DNA from: an uncultured Bacteroidales bacterium
Lineage (GTDB): Bacteria; Bacteroidota; Bacteroidia; Bacteroidales; UBA932
Reading direction: 5' to 3'
Assembly: GCA_900318015.1 (NCBI GenBank)
Contig: ONJB01000008.1
Coordinates: 1 to 64,000, forward strand
DNA: 64,000 nt
How positions within the stretch are numbered: the stretch's first letter is position 1; every line of letters begins with the position of its first letter. A program made the position numbers and the translations under genes. Below the pieces are notes generated by a model. The model was not told where the DNA came from. It did not search any database and was given only the letters and a program-made list of their open reading frames with translations. Shown piece after piece: positions 1 through 7,916 of the stretch.

Positions 1-555
1 GCTGATTTCCAGCGGGTTGAAGCCGGGGGAGACGAGGATGAGCCCCTTGATTTTCTTGGCGTTGTCAAAGGCGACGGTCGCGGCCGTCAGGCAGCCGTTC
101 GCTTCACCCAGGAGGTAGACCTTGTCGGGATCCACGTGCCGGAGTTTCAGGATGCCCTTGAGGGCGGTCTCCAGTTCCTTGACGCGGGCCTTTTCTCCAT
201 CTCCCTTGAAATCGAAGCAGTAGGCCAGGGCGCCGGTTCCGGCAAGGGAACGGCACCAGCTTTCCCCATAGGACTTGTCCTGGCAATAGATGATGGCGGG
301 AAGCGGCTCGCCGAGCGTCTCGGACGGGCGATAGACCTTGCCGTCCACGCGGATGTCCCGGTCGCCGTAGAAAGCGAGCTCCTCCACATCCAGTTTGACA
401 CCGGTTTCCTTCGCCTTCATCGTCTCACGCGGCGCCTGGGTCTTGACCCACCAGTACCCGCCACCCAGAAGCGCGGCCGCAATCGCAGCGATTGCGGCCG
501 TGATTCCGAGGCGGGAGGCGATGGACACGCCTACCTTTTCCACGAACTTGTTCAC
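1..555 (-). CDS. Alpha/beta hydrolase-like membrane-anchored protein, 3' end cut by window edge
   Basis: The visible 185 codons begin with GTG, 10 bases after the gpmA stop. I chose this start because it keeps an N-terminal membrane segment (about residues 10-34, rich in Ala, Ile and Leu, ending GGGYWWV) that the next ATG would remove. The rest reads like the first half of an alpha/beta hydrolase: a beta strand ending in PAIIYCQDKSYG, then VYLLGEANG at the nucleophile elbow, then a strand LILVSPGF. The elbow is G-E-A-N-G, so Ala stands where these enzymes carry the catalytic Ser. The protein may therefore be non-catalytic or use another residue. The C-terminal part with the expected Asp and His lies outside the window. 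It probably shares a transcript with gpmA. The fold call is moderately sure; the function is unknown. Confidence 0.6.
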   Translation of the reverse strand, partial: MNKFVEKVGVSIASRLGITAAIAAIAAALLGGGYWWVKTQAPRETMKAKETGVKLDVEELAFYGDRDIRVDGKVYRPSETLGEPLPAIIYCQDKSYGESWCRSLAGTGALAYCFDFKGDGEKARVKELETALKGILKLRHVDPDKVYLLGEANGCLTAATVAFDNAKKIKGLILVSPGFNPLEIS

Positions 556-565
556 GTTCGGGGGA

Positions 566-1321
566 TTATTTCTGCGCCTTGCCCTGGTTCGCGACGGCGT
601 TCATCTTGGCGGCGATGGCCTCCTGGTCGCCCAGGAAGTAATCCTTCACGAGCTTTCCTTCGTCGTCGAACTCGAACACATAGGGAACGGCGGTCGGGAG
701 GTTCAGGCTAATGATGTCCTCGTCGGAGATGTTCTTCAGGTACTTGATGATGCCGCGGAGGGAGTTGCCGTGGGCGACAACGATGATGTTGTCATGGTTA
801 GCCCGATCGGGGAAGATCACTTCCTTCCAGTAAGGGACGGCGCGGGCGATGGCGTCCTTCAGGGACTCGGTACGCGGGATGTCGCTGTCGGCCACACCGG
901 CGTAGCGCGGATCGAGTTTCGCGTTCCGGGGATCGTCCTCCGCGAGGGGAAGGGGAGCGACGTCGTAGCTGCGGCGCCAGATCTTCACCTGGGCGTCGCC
1001 GTACTTCTCGGCGGTCTCGGCCTTGTTCAGGCCCTGGAGGTTGCCGTAGTGCTTCTCATTGAGGCGCCAGCTCTTCTCCACGGGGATCCAGTCCAGATCC
1101 ATTTTGTCCAGAATATTGTTGAGGGTCTTGACCGCCCGCTTGAGGTATGAGGTGTAAGCCTTGGTAAAAGCGAAACCTTCGGCCTTGAGAAGCTTTCCGG
1201 CCTCTTTGGCTTCATTCTCGCCCTTGGGGGTAAGGTCTACGTCTGTCCATCCGGTGAAACGGTTTTCGAGGTTCCAGGCGCTCTCGCCGTGGCGTACTAA
1301 AACGATTCTTTTCATTGACAC
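566..1321 (-). CDS. gpmA: 2,3-bisphosphoglycerate-dependent phosphoglycerate mutase
   Basis: Glycolytic and gluconeogenic enzyme interconverting 3- and 2-phosphoglycerate in the cytosol. The 251-residue protein has the expected size and starts [15 protein letters not shown], containing the RHG phosphohistidine motif (about residues 9-11). It also has the [12 protein letters not shown] segment typical of the cofactor-dependent family and the second catalytic region [10 protein letters not shown] with its His. A -7 box lies 25 bases upstream of the ATG. The alpha/beta hydrolase-like gene follows after 10 bases, so the two are probably co-transcribed. Assignment is secure. Confidence 0.96.
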   Translation of the reverse strand: MSMKRIVLVRHGESAWNLENRFTGWTDVDLTPKGENEAKEAGKLLKAEGFAFTKAYTSYLKRAVKTLNNILDKMDLDWIPVEKSWRLNEKHYGNLQGLNKAETAEKYGDAQVKIWRRSYDVAPLPLAEDDPRNAKLDPRYAGVADSDIPRTESLKDAIARAVPYWKEVIFPDRANHDNIIVVAHGNSLRGIIKYLKNISDEDIISLNLPTAVPYVFEFDDEGKLVKDYFLGDQEAIAAKMNAVANQGKAQK

Positions 1322-1346
1322 GTAAGTTTAAATGCAATTGATTATG

Positions 1347-1354
1347 CAAAAATA
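1347..1354 (-). promoter_or_regulatory. -7 promoter box for gpmA
   Basis: Reads TATTTTTG on the minus strand, matching the Bacteroidota -7 consensus TAnnTTTG, with 25 bases between box and ATG. Confidence 0.55.
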
Positions 1355-1397
1355 CGCAAAATCTTGGAGATATTTACGGATAATCCGTGCGATTTCC

Positions 1398-1405
1398 TAA
1401 ATTTG
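1398..1405 (+). promoter_or_regulatory. -7 promoter box for the GH106-like lipoprotein gene
   Basis: TAAATTTG matches TAnnTTTG. The predicted transcript would begin a few bases downstream and carry the palindromic repeat at 1409-1436 in its 5' leader before the ATG at 1446. Confidence 0.5.
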
Positions 1406-1408
1406 TAG

Positions 1409-1436
1409 AGAGATTCCGGGTCAAGCCCGGAATGAC
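1409..1436 (+). repeat. REP-like palindromic repeat, copy 1
   Basis: A 28-base element built on perfect 8-base arms (ATTCCGGG and CCCGGAAT) around TCAAG, ending ATGAC. A near-identical element lies at 17732-17759. In both places it sits between the promoter and the start codon of a plus-strand gene. It resembles the short dispersed palindromes of many bacterial genomes. Confidence 0.7.
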
Positions 1437-1445
1437 GGATGGAAC

Positions 1446-2306
1446 ATGAAGAAACTGTTCATAGGGACCCTGGTGCTGCTCGTGGCGGCCGGTTGCGCGC
1501 GCAACCGGTTCGATTACATCGACATCGCCGCTTCCGAAAAGTCCCTGGCCGCCCTGGAGGCCGGTTTCAAGGCCGTTCCGGATTCCGTGGCCGACGGCCG
1601 GGTCCAGTACCTGCTCGCGCAGGGCGTCCCGGTGGCCGATGTGCTCGTGTATGCCGGCGAGACGGGGGATGTCCTGTTCAAGGACCCCGTCGTGCCGTTC
1701 GGCTACGCCTGCGAAACCGTCGGGACCGAGGTGCTGATGGACAGCCTCCATGTGAAGGCGGGCCGTCTCTATACGGACGCCGGTCTCAACGCCCGGATGC
1801 TGTACCTGCAGGATGCCCGGATGTCCCTTCCCGTGCTGAACAGAATCGCGGAATTCGCCGCCAGCGGAGCCTTCATCGGCGGAGTGAAGCCCTCAAACTG
1901 TCTCAAAAGGGACGATGAAACCGTCTTCCAGCGCACCGTGGACAAGGTGTGGTTGACGGGGAACGTGATGTCCGGCCGGACGGTGAAATCCATCCTCAAG
2001 GCCGCCGGCGTGAAGCCCGATGTGAAGACGAAGGCGGACAGCCTGTTCTTCCAGCACCGCCGGCTCCCGGAACTGGACATCTACCGGATCTGCAACCTGG
2101 GCAAGTCCTCGGGCAACGTGAAACTCCGTTTCCGCGTCCAGGGCCGTCAGCCCTTGCAGTGGAATCCCGACACCGGCGAGATCACGCGTGTTTCCTACAA
2201 GTTGAAAAAACGTTCCACCAAAGTGACGCTCCGGACGGTTCCCGGGGACGACACTTTCCTCGTCTTCGGCTCTTTCGCCGAGCGCAACAAACTCAAAGTG
2301 AAATAA
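1446..2306 (+). CDS. Lipoprotein resembling the C-terminal half of GH106 rhamnosidase-like enzymes
   Basis: 286 residues. A lipoprotein signal (MKKLFIGTLVLLVAAGC, lipidated Cys17) is followed directly by sequence I recognise from the C-terminal part of GH106-type alpha-L-rhamnosidases. It has a glutamine-amidotransferase-like segment (YLLAQGVPVADVLVYAGE; later GYACETVGTEVL), then a beta-sandwich-like region with SLFFQHRRLPELDIYRICN and PLQWNPDTGEI. Full GH106 proteins are far larger and carry the catalytic barrel upstream, which is absent here, so I do not expect glycosidase activity. It may be a domesticated remnant or an accessory binding protein. No polysaccharide-utilisation genes flank it. 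The family call rests on motif memory and is moderate. Confidence 0.6.
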   Translation: MKKLFIGTLVLLVAAGCARNRFDYIDIAASEKSLAALEAGFKAVPDSVADGRVQYLLAQGVPVADVLVYAGETGDVLFKDPVVPFGYACETVGTEVLMDSLHVKAGRLYTDAGLNARMLYLQDARMSLPVLNRIAEFAASGAFIGGVKPSNCLKRDDETVFQRTVDKVWLTGNVMSGRTVKSILKAAGVKPDVKTKADSLFFQHRRLPELDIYRICNLGKSSGNVKLRFRVQGRQPLQWNPDTGEITRVSYKLKKRSTKVTLRTVPGDDTFLVFGSFAERNKLKVK

Positions 2307-2316
2307 TTCCCCTTCC

Positions 2317-2973
2317 ATGGAACTCCAGCCGGTCGCCCTCTACCATGGAGCCCTCGGCTCCAAGTTCGGAATCCCGCGCCAGAGCGGCCTGGTCCCGTCC
2401 TTGAAAGGGCGTATCGTGTTCGTGCCTGCTTTCCGCAACCGGGATGCCCTGCGGGGATTGGAAGGTTTCGACCGCATCTGGCTCATCTGGGGATTCTCCG
2501 CGAACAAGCTGGCGAAAGGGGAGTGGCAGCCGACGGTACGGCCGCCCCGCCTGGGCGGGAACGCAGCCGTGGGCGTCTGGGCCTCCCGGTCCCCGTTCCG
2601 GCCCAATCCGCTGGGACTCTCCTGCGTGGAAATCGAAGGAATCGACGGGATGGACCTTCTCGTGAGGGGGGCGGACCTCATGGACGGAACCCCCATTTAT
2701 GACATCAAACCCTACGTGGCCTATGCCGACAGTTTCCCCGGTGCCCGCTCCGGCTTTGCCGCCGCGGCGCCCGAGGCGAAACTGGAGGTGCGCCTGCCGG
2801 AGGGCCTGGCCCTCAGCCCCGAGGAGCGCGAAGCACTCACCGGCCTGCTGGCCCTGGACCCCCGTCCGGCGTACCAGGAGGACCCGGAGCGGGTGTACGG
2901 CCTGCCGTTCGGCGGCAAGGACGTGCATTTCCGGGTGGATGGGCACGTATTGACCGTAATAGACTATGCTTAA
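2317..2973 (+). CDS. trmO: tRNA (N6-threonylcarbamoyladenosine(37)-N6)-methyltransferase, TrmO/TsaA family
   Basis: SAM-dependent enzyme that methylates t6A37 of threonine tRNAs. The 218-residue protein has the family's N-terminal beta-barrel hallmarks: an early KFGIPRQSGLVP segment, LEGFDRIWLIWGF, and the SAM-binding stretch SRSPFRPNPLGLS followed by DGTPIYDIKPYV. The C-terminal part (YGLPFGGKDVHFRVDG) matches the small TrmO C-terminal domain. It starts 10 bases after the lipoprotein gene and overlaps the next gene by 8 bases, so the three may share a transcript. Confidence 0.9.
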   Translation: MELQPVALYHGALGSKFGIPRQSGLVPSLKGRIVFVPAFRNRDALRGLEGFDRIWLIWGFSANKLAKGEWQPTVRPPRLGGNAAVGVWASRSPFRPNPLGLSCVEIEGIDGMDLLVRGADLMDGTPIYDIKPYVAYADSFPGARSGFAAAAPEAKLEVRLPEGLALSPEEREALTGLLALDPRPAYQEDPERVYGLPFGGKDVHFRVDGHVLTVIDYA

Positions 2974-3700
2974 CGTGATTGCCCTCGCCGTGCTGCCGGC
3001 CCTGATCCTGCTTTTCTATACCTACCAGCAGGACAAGATGCAGCGGGAACCCGTTCCGATGATCGCCAAAGGTTTCGGATGGGGCTGCCTGTCGGTCTTC
3101 TGCTCGTTCTTCATCTCCGTTCCGTCGATGCGCCTGGGACTCTTCCCGGACGAGATCGGCTCCTTCTGGGATGCGTTCCGGACGGCCTTCTTCGGGGCGG
3201 CCATTCCTGAGGAGACGGCCAAGCTCTTCTGCCTGTGGATGTTCCTGCGGAAGAACCCGTATTTCGACGAGCGGATGGACGGCATCGTCTATGCCGTCTG
3301 CGTGGGCATGGGATTCGCGGCCTTCGAGAACATCGAGTACCTCTTTGCTGCCGGGACCGACTGGGTGACCACCGGCATCGGGCGTTCCCTGACGGCCATC
3401 CCGGGCCACTTCGGCTTCGCCGTCCTGATGGGCTATTACTTCTCCCTGAATCATTTCGACAAGTACCGCGCACCGATGGCCGGCCTCAAGATGTGGCTGT
3501 ATCCTGTCCTGGCGCACGGCCTCTATGATACTGTCGCGATGATGGCGTCCGTGACGCCCCAGCTCTCCGGGGCCATCACCATCGCCATCCTGCTCTTCTG
3601 CTTCCAGATGGTCAAGTGGGCCCGTCAGGGCATGAAGAAGCACCTGATTGCCGATGCCTCTGACTACGGAATGGGCGGCGGCGTGGATATTCAGGGATGA
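2966..3700 (+). CDS. PrsW-family intramembrane metalloprotease
   Basis: A 244-residue, strongly hydrophobic protein with about six to seven membrane segments. It carries the PrsW/CAAX-type motifs: PEETAK (Glu82, Glu83), MDGIVYAVCVGMGFAAFEN (Glu121, Asn122) and PGHF (His148), the usual metal-ligand and catalytic positions. Related proteins cleave membrane-bound anti-sigma factors or other substrates inside the membrane, but no anti-sigma factor is nearby and the substrate is unknown. The 8-base overlap with trmO suggests translational coupling. It converges on the DUF5686 gene with 4 bases between stops. Confidence 0.85.
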   Translation: MLNVIALAVLPALILLFYTYQQDKMQREPVPMIAKGFGWGCLSVFCSFFISVPSMRLGLFPDEIGSFWDAFRTAFFGAAIPEETAKLFCLWMFLRKNPYFDERMDGIVYAVCVGMGFAAFENIEYLFAAGTDWVTTGIGRSLTAIPGHFGFAVLMGYYFSLNHFDKYRAPMAGLKMWLYPVLAHGLYDTVAMMASVTPQLSGAITIAILLFCFQMVKWARQGMKKHLIADASDYGMGGGVDIQG

Positions 3701-3704
3701 TGGT

Positions 3705-6191
3705 TTAGAGGTCGATGTCGAGCCCGATGCACACGGCGAAATCCCGGCCGTTGCGGTGGGTGAGTTTCCACATGCAGTCCACCCGGAAGAGGTGGAAGAT
3801 GTTCGCGATGCCAACGCCCGCCTCGATGTAGGGCGTCTCCAGCGAATTGAGCCCCGGCATCAGGAGGAAGGGAGCGCCGCTGCGGTTCTTCTCCGAAATC
3901 ATGCCCCAGGCACCGCGCACGGAGACCACTTCACGCAGGTCCAGCTTCTTGATGAGCGGGATGATGCCGAACAGGAGGCCGTTGAAATTGTGCTCGTAGA
4001 AACCCGTCAGCCAGCGGTCTGAACCGAATTCATAATAGTTCATCATGGAGAAGGCGGTCCGGTCCGACAGCTTGACGACGGGGCTGCCGAAGAGCTGGCT
4101 CTGGTTGCCCTCGTGGAGTTTCAGGAGCGGGTAGGGGACGGAGCCCAGGATGGCGCCGCCGTTCAGGTGGAAGCGGCCGAAGCCGATGACGCCGGCGGGA
4201 ATCCGCCAGTCCATGGTGAGTTCCCCGCGCAGGAAGGAGCAGTCATCCGACGTGATGCCCTTGACGCCGCCCAGCAGGTCCACGGAGATGATGGGATAGC
4301 GGGTGAAGATGTAAGCCTTGTCGAAGACCCCCCGGTTGATGCGCTCGTCCCAGGAGAAACGGCCTGTCCAGTGGATCTGGTTCGCGGAGAAACTGCCGGC
4401 CGCCGTTCCGTCCGGCCGGATGAGCGGGATGTCCGGATTGGCGTAGATCCTCAGGTGCTGGAGGGTGAGGGTGGAGTTGAAACTGGGGTTGAACTCGTAC
4501 TCGTGCATCACCTGGGCTTTCAGGACCATGCCCTGCTTGTCGAAACCGCCCGGCGCCAGGAGGGAATTCACGATGTTTTTCTCCGTGAACACGCCGGAAC
4601 CGCGTCCCAGGCTCTCGTAGTCCTTGCTGGCGGAGATGGTGAGCTTATGCGTCCGCTTCTGGTTGTCACCCAGCATGAACTCGGTGGCGCCGCCCCATTT
4701 CCAAAGCTTGTCCTGGAAACCGTAACCGGCGAAGGCGGAGAAACGCACTTTCTTGCTGAATTCCTTGGTCGTATGACCGCCGACCTGCAGGCGGACACCC
4801 TCCGTGTCGTTGAAGGTCAGGGTTCGTTCCCACGGGCCGTAGCCGATGCCGATGTCCGTGTTCTCCAGGTAGCCGGTCGCGAACATGTTCCCCAGGGCGG
4901 CGAGCCACTTGAAGGAACTCCGTTCCTTGAGGCGCTCCACGGTGGTGAAGATGGCCTTTTCCCGGTTTGTGAGGGCATTCGGCCGGACTTCCGCCCACCA
5001 GGATTCTGCCTTGTCGGGCGCCTCGCCCACTTCCACCTTGTCGCCGCTCGTCATTTCCTCCACGCCCGGGAACGGACCCGGCTGGTAGGAGGTGTACTGC
5101 ATGTCGCGGTTGATCTGCACGGAGACGATGGTCACCCGGTCATTGAGATGGGCCGCGACATCCAGGAACAGTTGCTCGTTGTCGAAGAACCAGGTGCCGT
5201 CGTCGCGCCGGGAATTATAGCTGTTGACGGACAGGTTCCGCACCCAGTTGACATTGGAAGAGGGAGACAGCCGGCAGTGGACGGAATGGATGGCGAAGTC
5301 TTCCGCGTCGATTTCCATCCGGCCCTCGAAGGTCGGAGAGGTGATCAGTTTCTTCGGGACGAAGGTGACGGAATAGGTTTTCCGGCCGGCGAAGGTCAGG
5401 CTGTCCACCAGGTTGTAGTGATAGAAGAGGTGGCCTGCGGAACTGGCCGGCGAAGGGACGCTGATGTTCAGCACGGGGACGATGTCCCGGTAGAAGTTCA
5501 TCCGCAGGGTGGAAGAGCCGGTAAACTGGCGGAAGATGTTCTGCTGGTCCAGGCCGGAGATCCGGCTGGCCTCGAAAACTTCCTTGTCCACGGCGGGTTC
5601 CAAGCTGTGGTACCGGTGCAGCACCGCCTCGGAGAGCAGGACCGGGATATAACCGTTGAACGCCGTGGAATCCTCCATGTCCGCGATCAGCTCGCTCCGT
5701 TTCCGGAAGATAGCCTTTCCGACGATATTGTCCACATTGGCGAGGGCCAGTTCCACCTTGCTGTAGACGTCGGCCTGCCAGGCGTCGCGGCTTTCCGGAT
5801 CGTGCTCCGCGCGGCGTGCCTGCAGGTTGTACAGGATGGAACGGAGCTTCAACTCTTTCTCTGCTCCGCCGAGTGCCTCTCCGTCCGGGATCAGTTCAAA
5901 GTTCACCTCGGTGTCGGAGCCGGCCTTGACCGGGAAGGAAAGCACCTGGAAGCCGGCTACGCTGGCGCTGACGGTCGAAACGTTTTCTTTTTCAGCGGAT
6001 TGGATCGAGTAGGCGCCGGTGGAATCGGTATAGACGCCGGTCATGGTCCCGTCGAAAAAGACCGCGGCGTAGGGGATGCCCCGGCCGTTCCGGGCATCCG
6101 ACACCTTTCCCCGGACCCGGGTCGTCTGGGCAAGGAGCCAGACCGGGGCCAGGAACAGGAGGACAAACGCTATGAGCCGTCTTTTCGACAT
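3705..6191 (-). CDS. DUF5686 outer-membrane protein with carboxypeptidase-like regulatory domain
   Basis: 828 residues. A signal peptide (MSKRRLIAFVLLFLAPVWLLAQ) is followed by a CarboxypepD_reg-like beta-sandwich (about residues 24-105: VRGKVSDARNGRGIPYAAV, TDSTGAYSI). A long DUF5686 region follows, and its C-terminal half looks like an outer-membrane beta-barrel of alternating aromatic strands. An in-frame ATG 30 bases upstream would give MPNFVYLWQI, but it lies beyond the -7 box at 6199-6206, so I place the start at 6191. Only 7 bases separate box and ATG, predicting little or no leader. The family is common in Bacteroidota envelopes; its role is unknown. Confidence 0.85.
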   Translation of the reverse strand: MSKRRLIAFVLLFLAPVWLLAQTTRVRGKVSDARNGRGIPYAAVFFDGTMTGVYTDSTGAYSIQSAEKENVSTVSASVAGFQVLSFPVKAGSDTEVNFELIPDGEALGGAEKELKLRSILYNLQARRAEHDPESRDAWQADVYSKVELALANVDNIVGKAIFRKRSELIADMEDSTAFNGYIPVLLSEAVLHRYHSLEPAVDKEVFEASRISGLDQQNIFRQFTGSSTLRMNFYRDIVPVLNISVPSPASSAGHLFYHYNLVDSLTFAGRKTYSVTFVPKKLITSPTFEGRMEIDAEDFAIHSVHCRLSPSSNVNWVRNLSVNSYNSRRDDGTWFFDNEQLFLDVAAHLNDRVTIVSVQINRDMQYTSYQPGPFPGVEEMTSGDKVEVGEAPDKAESWWAEVRPNALTNREKAIFTTVERLKERSSFKWLAALGNMFATGYLENTDIGIGYGPWERTLTFNDTEGVRLQVGGHTTKEFSKKVRFSAFAGYGFQDKLWKWGGATEFMLGDNQKRTHKLTISASKDYESLGRGSGVFTEKNIVNSLLAPGGFDKQGMVLKAQVMHEYEFNPSFNSTLTLQHLRIYANPDIPLIRPDGTAAGSFSANQIHWTGRFSWDERINRGVFDKAYIFTRYPIISVDLLGGVKGITSDDCSFLRGELTMDWRIPAGVIGFGRFHLNGGAILGSVPYPLLKLHEGNQSQLFGSPVVKLSDRTAFSMMNYYEFGSDRWLTGFYEHNFNGLLFGIIPLIKKLDLREVVSVRGAWGMISEKNRSGAPFLLMPGLNSLETPYIEAGVGIANIFHLFRVDCMWKLTHRNGRDFAVCIGLDIDL

Positions 6192-6198
6192 AATCTGC

Positions 6199-6206
6199 CA
6201 AAGATA
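6199..6206 (-). promoter_or_regulatory. -7 promoter box for the DUF5686 gene
   Basis: TATCTTTG on the minus strand (consensus TAnnTTTG), 7 bases before the ATG. It excludes the upstream in-frame ATG at 6221 and predicts a nearly leaderless mRNA. Confidence 0.55.
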
Positions 6207-6234
6207 CACAAAATTTGGCAAATCCTCAAAAGTA

Positions 6235-7053
6235 CTAGCTGTACAGGAGGTCCAGCAGCCAGAGCTTCGCCTTTTCAGGGAGGATGCGGACGAGCACGCC
6301 GACCGCGCCGTAGTCGATCCGGGGAATCACCCGGACCGCCATGTGCTTGCGGCGGAGCTGCTTGCAGACGGCCTTGGCGATGACTTCCGGTCCCATGCCG
6401 CCCAGTTCGTCCTTCTCGATCTTCGCGAGGTTCCGGTCCATGCGGGCGCGGTAGGGGGAGCCGGGATCCTTCGCGGCGGCGGTGAAACGGCGGGCCGCCG
6501 TAAAGCCGGTGGCCACGTCGCCGGGCAGGATGCTGCAGCACTCGATGCCCGTTCCCTTGAGCTCCATCTGCAAGGATTCGCTGAGAGAGAGGAGGGCGGC
6601 CTTGGCGGCGGAGTAGAAGCCTTGGAAGGGGAGCTGGAGGATGGCCATCACCGACGTGATGGTGACGATGCGGCCGAATCCCTGGCGGCGGAAGACCGGC
6701 AGACAGGCCTGGATCGTCTTCAGGGAACCGAAGTAGCAGGTTTCGAACTGATAGCGGGCCTCGGCGTCGGTCGAGCCCTCGATCGGGCCGTAGATGCCGT
6801 TTCCGGCGTTGCAGACGACGGCATCCAGATGTCCCTGTTCGCCGATGATGCGCTCCACGGCGCTTTTCAGGGAGGCCTCGTCGTTGACATCCAGCTGGAT
6901 CGGGATGATCCGGGGGGCGGGTTTCTCGACGGTTCCGCGGCGGGAACCGGCATAGACGGTGATTCCGGACTCGGCGAGCAGCCGCGCGGTGGCGGCGCCG
7001 ATGCCGCTGCTGCCGCCCGTCAGCAGGGCGACGCTTACTTGCTTGATTTCCAT
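6235..7053 (-). CDS. Short-chain dehydrogenase/reductase, probably lipid-modifying
   Basis: 272 residues with a classical SDR plan: cofactor motif TGGSSGIG (12-19), CNAG (81-84), catalytic Ser134, Tyr147 and Lys151 (YSAAK). SRRG after the second strand suggests an NADP preference. The stretch ESLQMELKGTGI and a hydrophobic C-terminus (VLVRILPEKAKLWLLDLLY) recall SDRs acting on lipid ketones, such as acyl-DHAP or 3-ketosphinganine reductases. The gene overlaps the upstream acyltransferase by 19 bases and ends the operon 8639-6235. Substrate assignment is inference from context. Confidence 0.85.
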   Translation of the reverse strand: MEIKQVSVALLTGGSSGIGAATARLLAESGITVYAGSRRGTVEKPAPRIIPIQLDVNDEASLKSAVERIIGEQGHLDAVVCNAGNGIYGPIEGSTDAEARYQFETCYFGSLKTIQACLPVFRRQGFGRIVTITSVMAILQLPFQGFYSAAKAALLSLSESLQMELKGTGIECCSILPGDVATGFTAARRFTAAAKDPGSPYRARMDRNLAKIEKDELGGMGPEVIAKAVCKQLRRKHMAVRVIPRIDYGAVGVLVRILPEKAKLWLLDLLYS

Positions 7054-7913
7054 AATTCGGATCGTTTGACGAAGGTTTCCGGAAGCGGCATGTCATAGAC
7101 GCTGCTTCGCAGGAAAGACTTGAATGATTGTAAATCAGGATATTGTTCTTGTTCTTCGACGGAGACCGGGGCTCCGATGCCCACACGCGGGCAGGTCCCG
7201 CGCTTGTTGAACAACTCGTGGAACAGCCGGACAAAGCGCACCCGGTAGTCGATGAGACCGAGCGCGTAGTAGAAGCGGGAGTTCCGGTCGAAGAACCGGA
7301 CAGGAATGACGGGAACGCGGGCTTTCCGGATAAGCCGGACCGCCGCGTCCTGCCAGTCGCGTTCGCTGAGGGTCCAGTGCTCCCGCGGCTTGAGATCGGC
7401 CACGGCGCCGGACGGGAATAGGCACAGGGAACCGCCCTCCTGGAGCTGGAGCAGGGCGTTCTTGACCCCGTTGATACTGGTGTCCGACACGCCTTTGCTG
7501 GCGGCGGTAACGGGATTGACCGCGATGAAACTGGGGGCCAGGCCCGGAATCCAGGTGAGCATCTCGTTCACCATCACCTTCGTTTCGGGCCGCTGCCGGC
7601 CGAAGATGTCCAGCAGGCAGATGCCGTCGAGATGGCCATAGATGTGGTTTGCGATGACGATGAACGGGCCTTCGGGCAGGGAATCCAGCCGTTCCGGGTT
7701 CCCGACGCGGAAATCGACACCGACATCATCCAGGAGGGCCTTGGCGAACGCGGGGCCGTAGGGGACGCCGGCCGTATCCACCCGGTCATGCAGGGCATTG
7801 ACCTTCGCGATGCCGGTCATCCCGGCGGCAAGGCGGAACAACCATTTCCCTTTCCGCCCTTCGAAGGCGGGGGAGAGCCTTTCGGCCGCTTCCTGCTGGG
7901 TGATGACGACCAT
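7035..7913 (-). CDS. PlsC-like lysophospholipid acyltransferase
   Basis: 292 residues. The acyltransferase block contains NHIYGHLDG (Asn89, His90, Asp96), an acceptor-binding segment and FPSGAV, followed by PVIPVRFF. The NHxxGxxD spacing is shared with the GlsA-like gene at 10903-11712, so both belong to the branch linked to amino-acid-lipid O-acyltransferases rather than ordinary PlsC. It probably moves an acyl chain onto a lysolipid at the inner membrane. It starts 3 bases after the CDP-alcohol transferase stop and overlaps the SDR by 19 bases. The acceptor is unknown. Confidence 0.82.
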   Translation of the reverse strand: MVVITQQEAAERLSPAFEGRKGKWLFRLAAGMTGIAKVNALHDRVDTAGVPYGPAFAKALLDDVGVDFRVGNPERLDSLPEGPFIVIANHIYGHLDGICLLDIFGRQRPETKVMVNEMLTWIPGLAPSFIAVNPVTAASKGVSDTSINGVKNALLQLQEGGSLCLFPSGAVADLKPREHWTLSERDWQDAAVRLIRKARVPVIPVRFFDRNSRFYYALGLIDYRVRFVRLFHELFNKRGTCPRVGIGAPVSVEEQEQYPDLQSFKSFLRSSVYDMPLPETFVKRSELWKSSK

Positions 7914-7916
7914 GGA

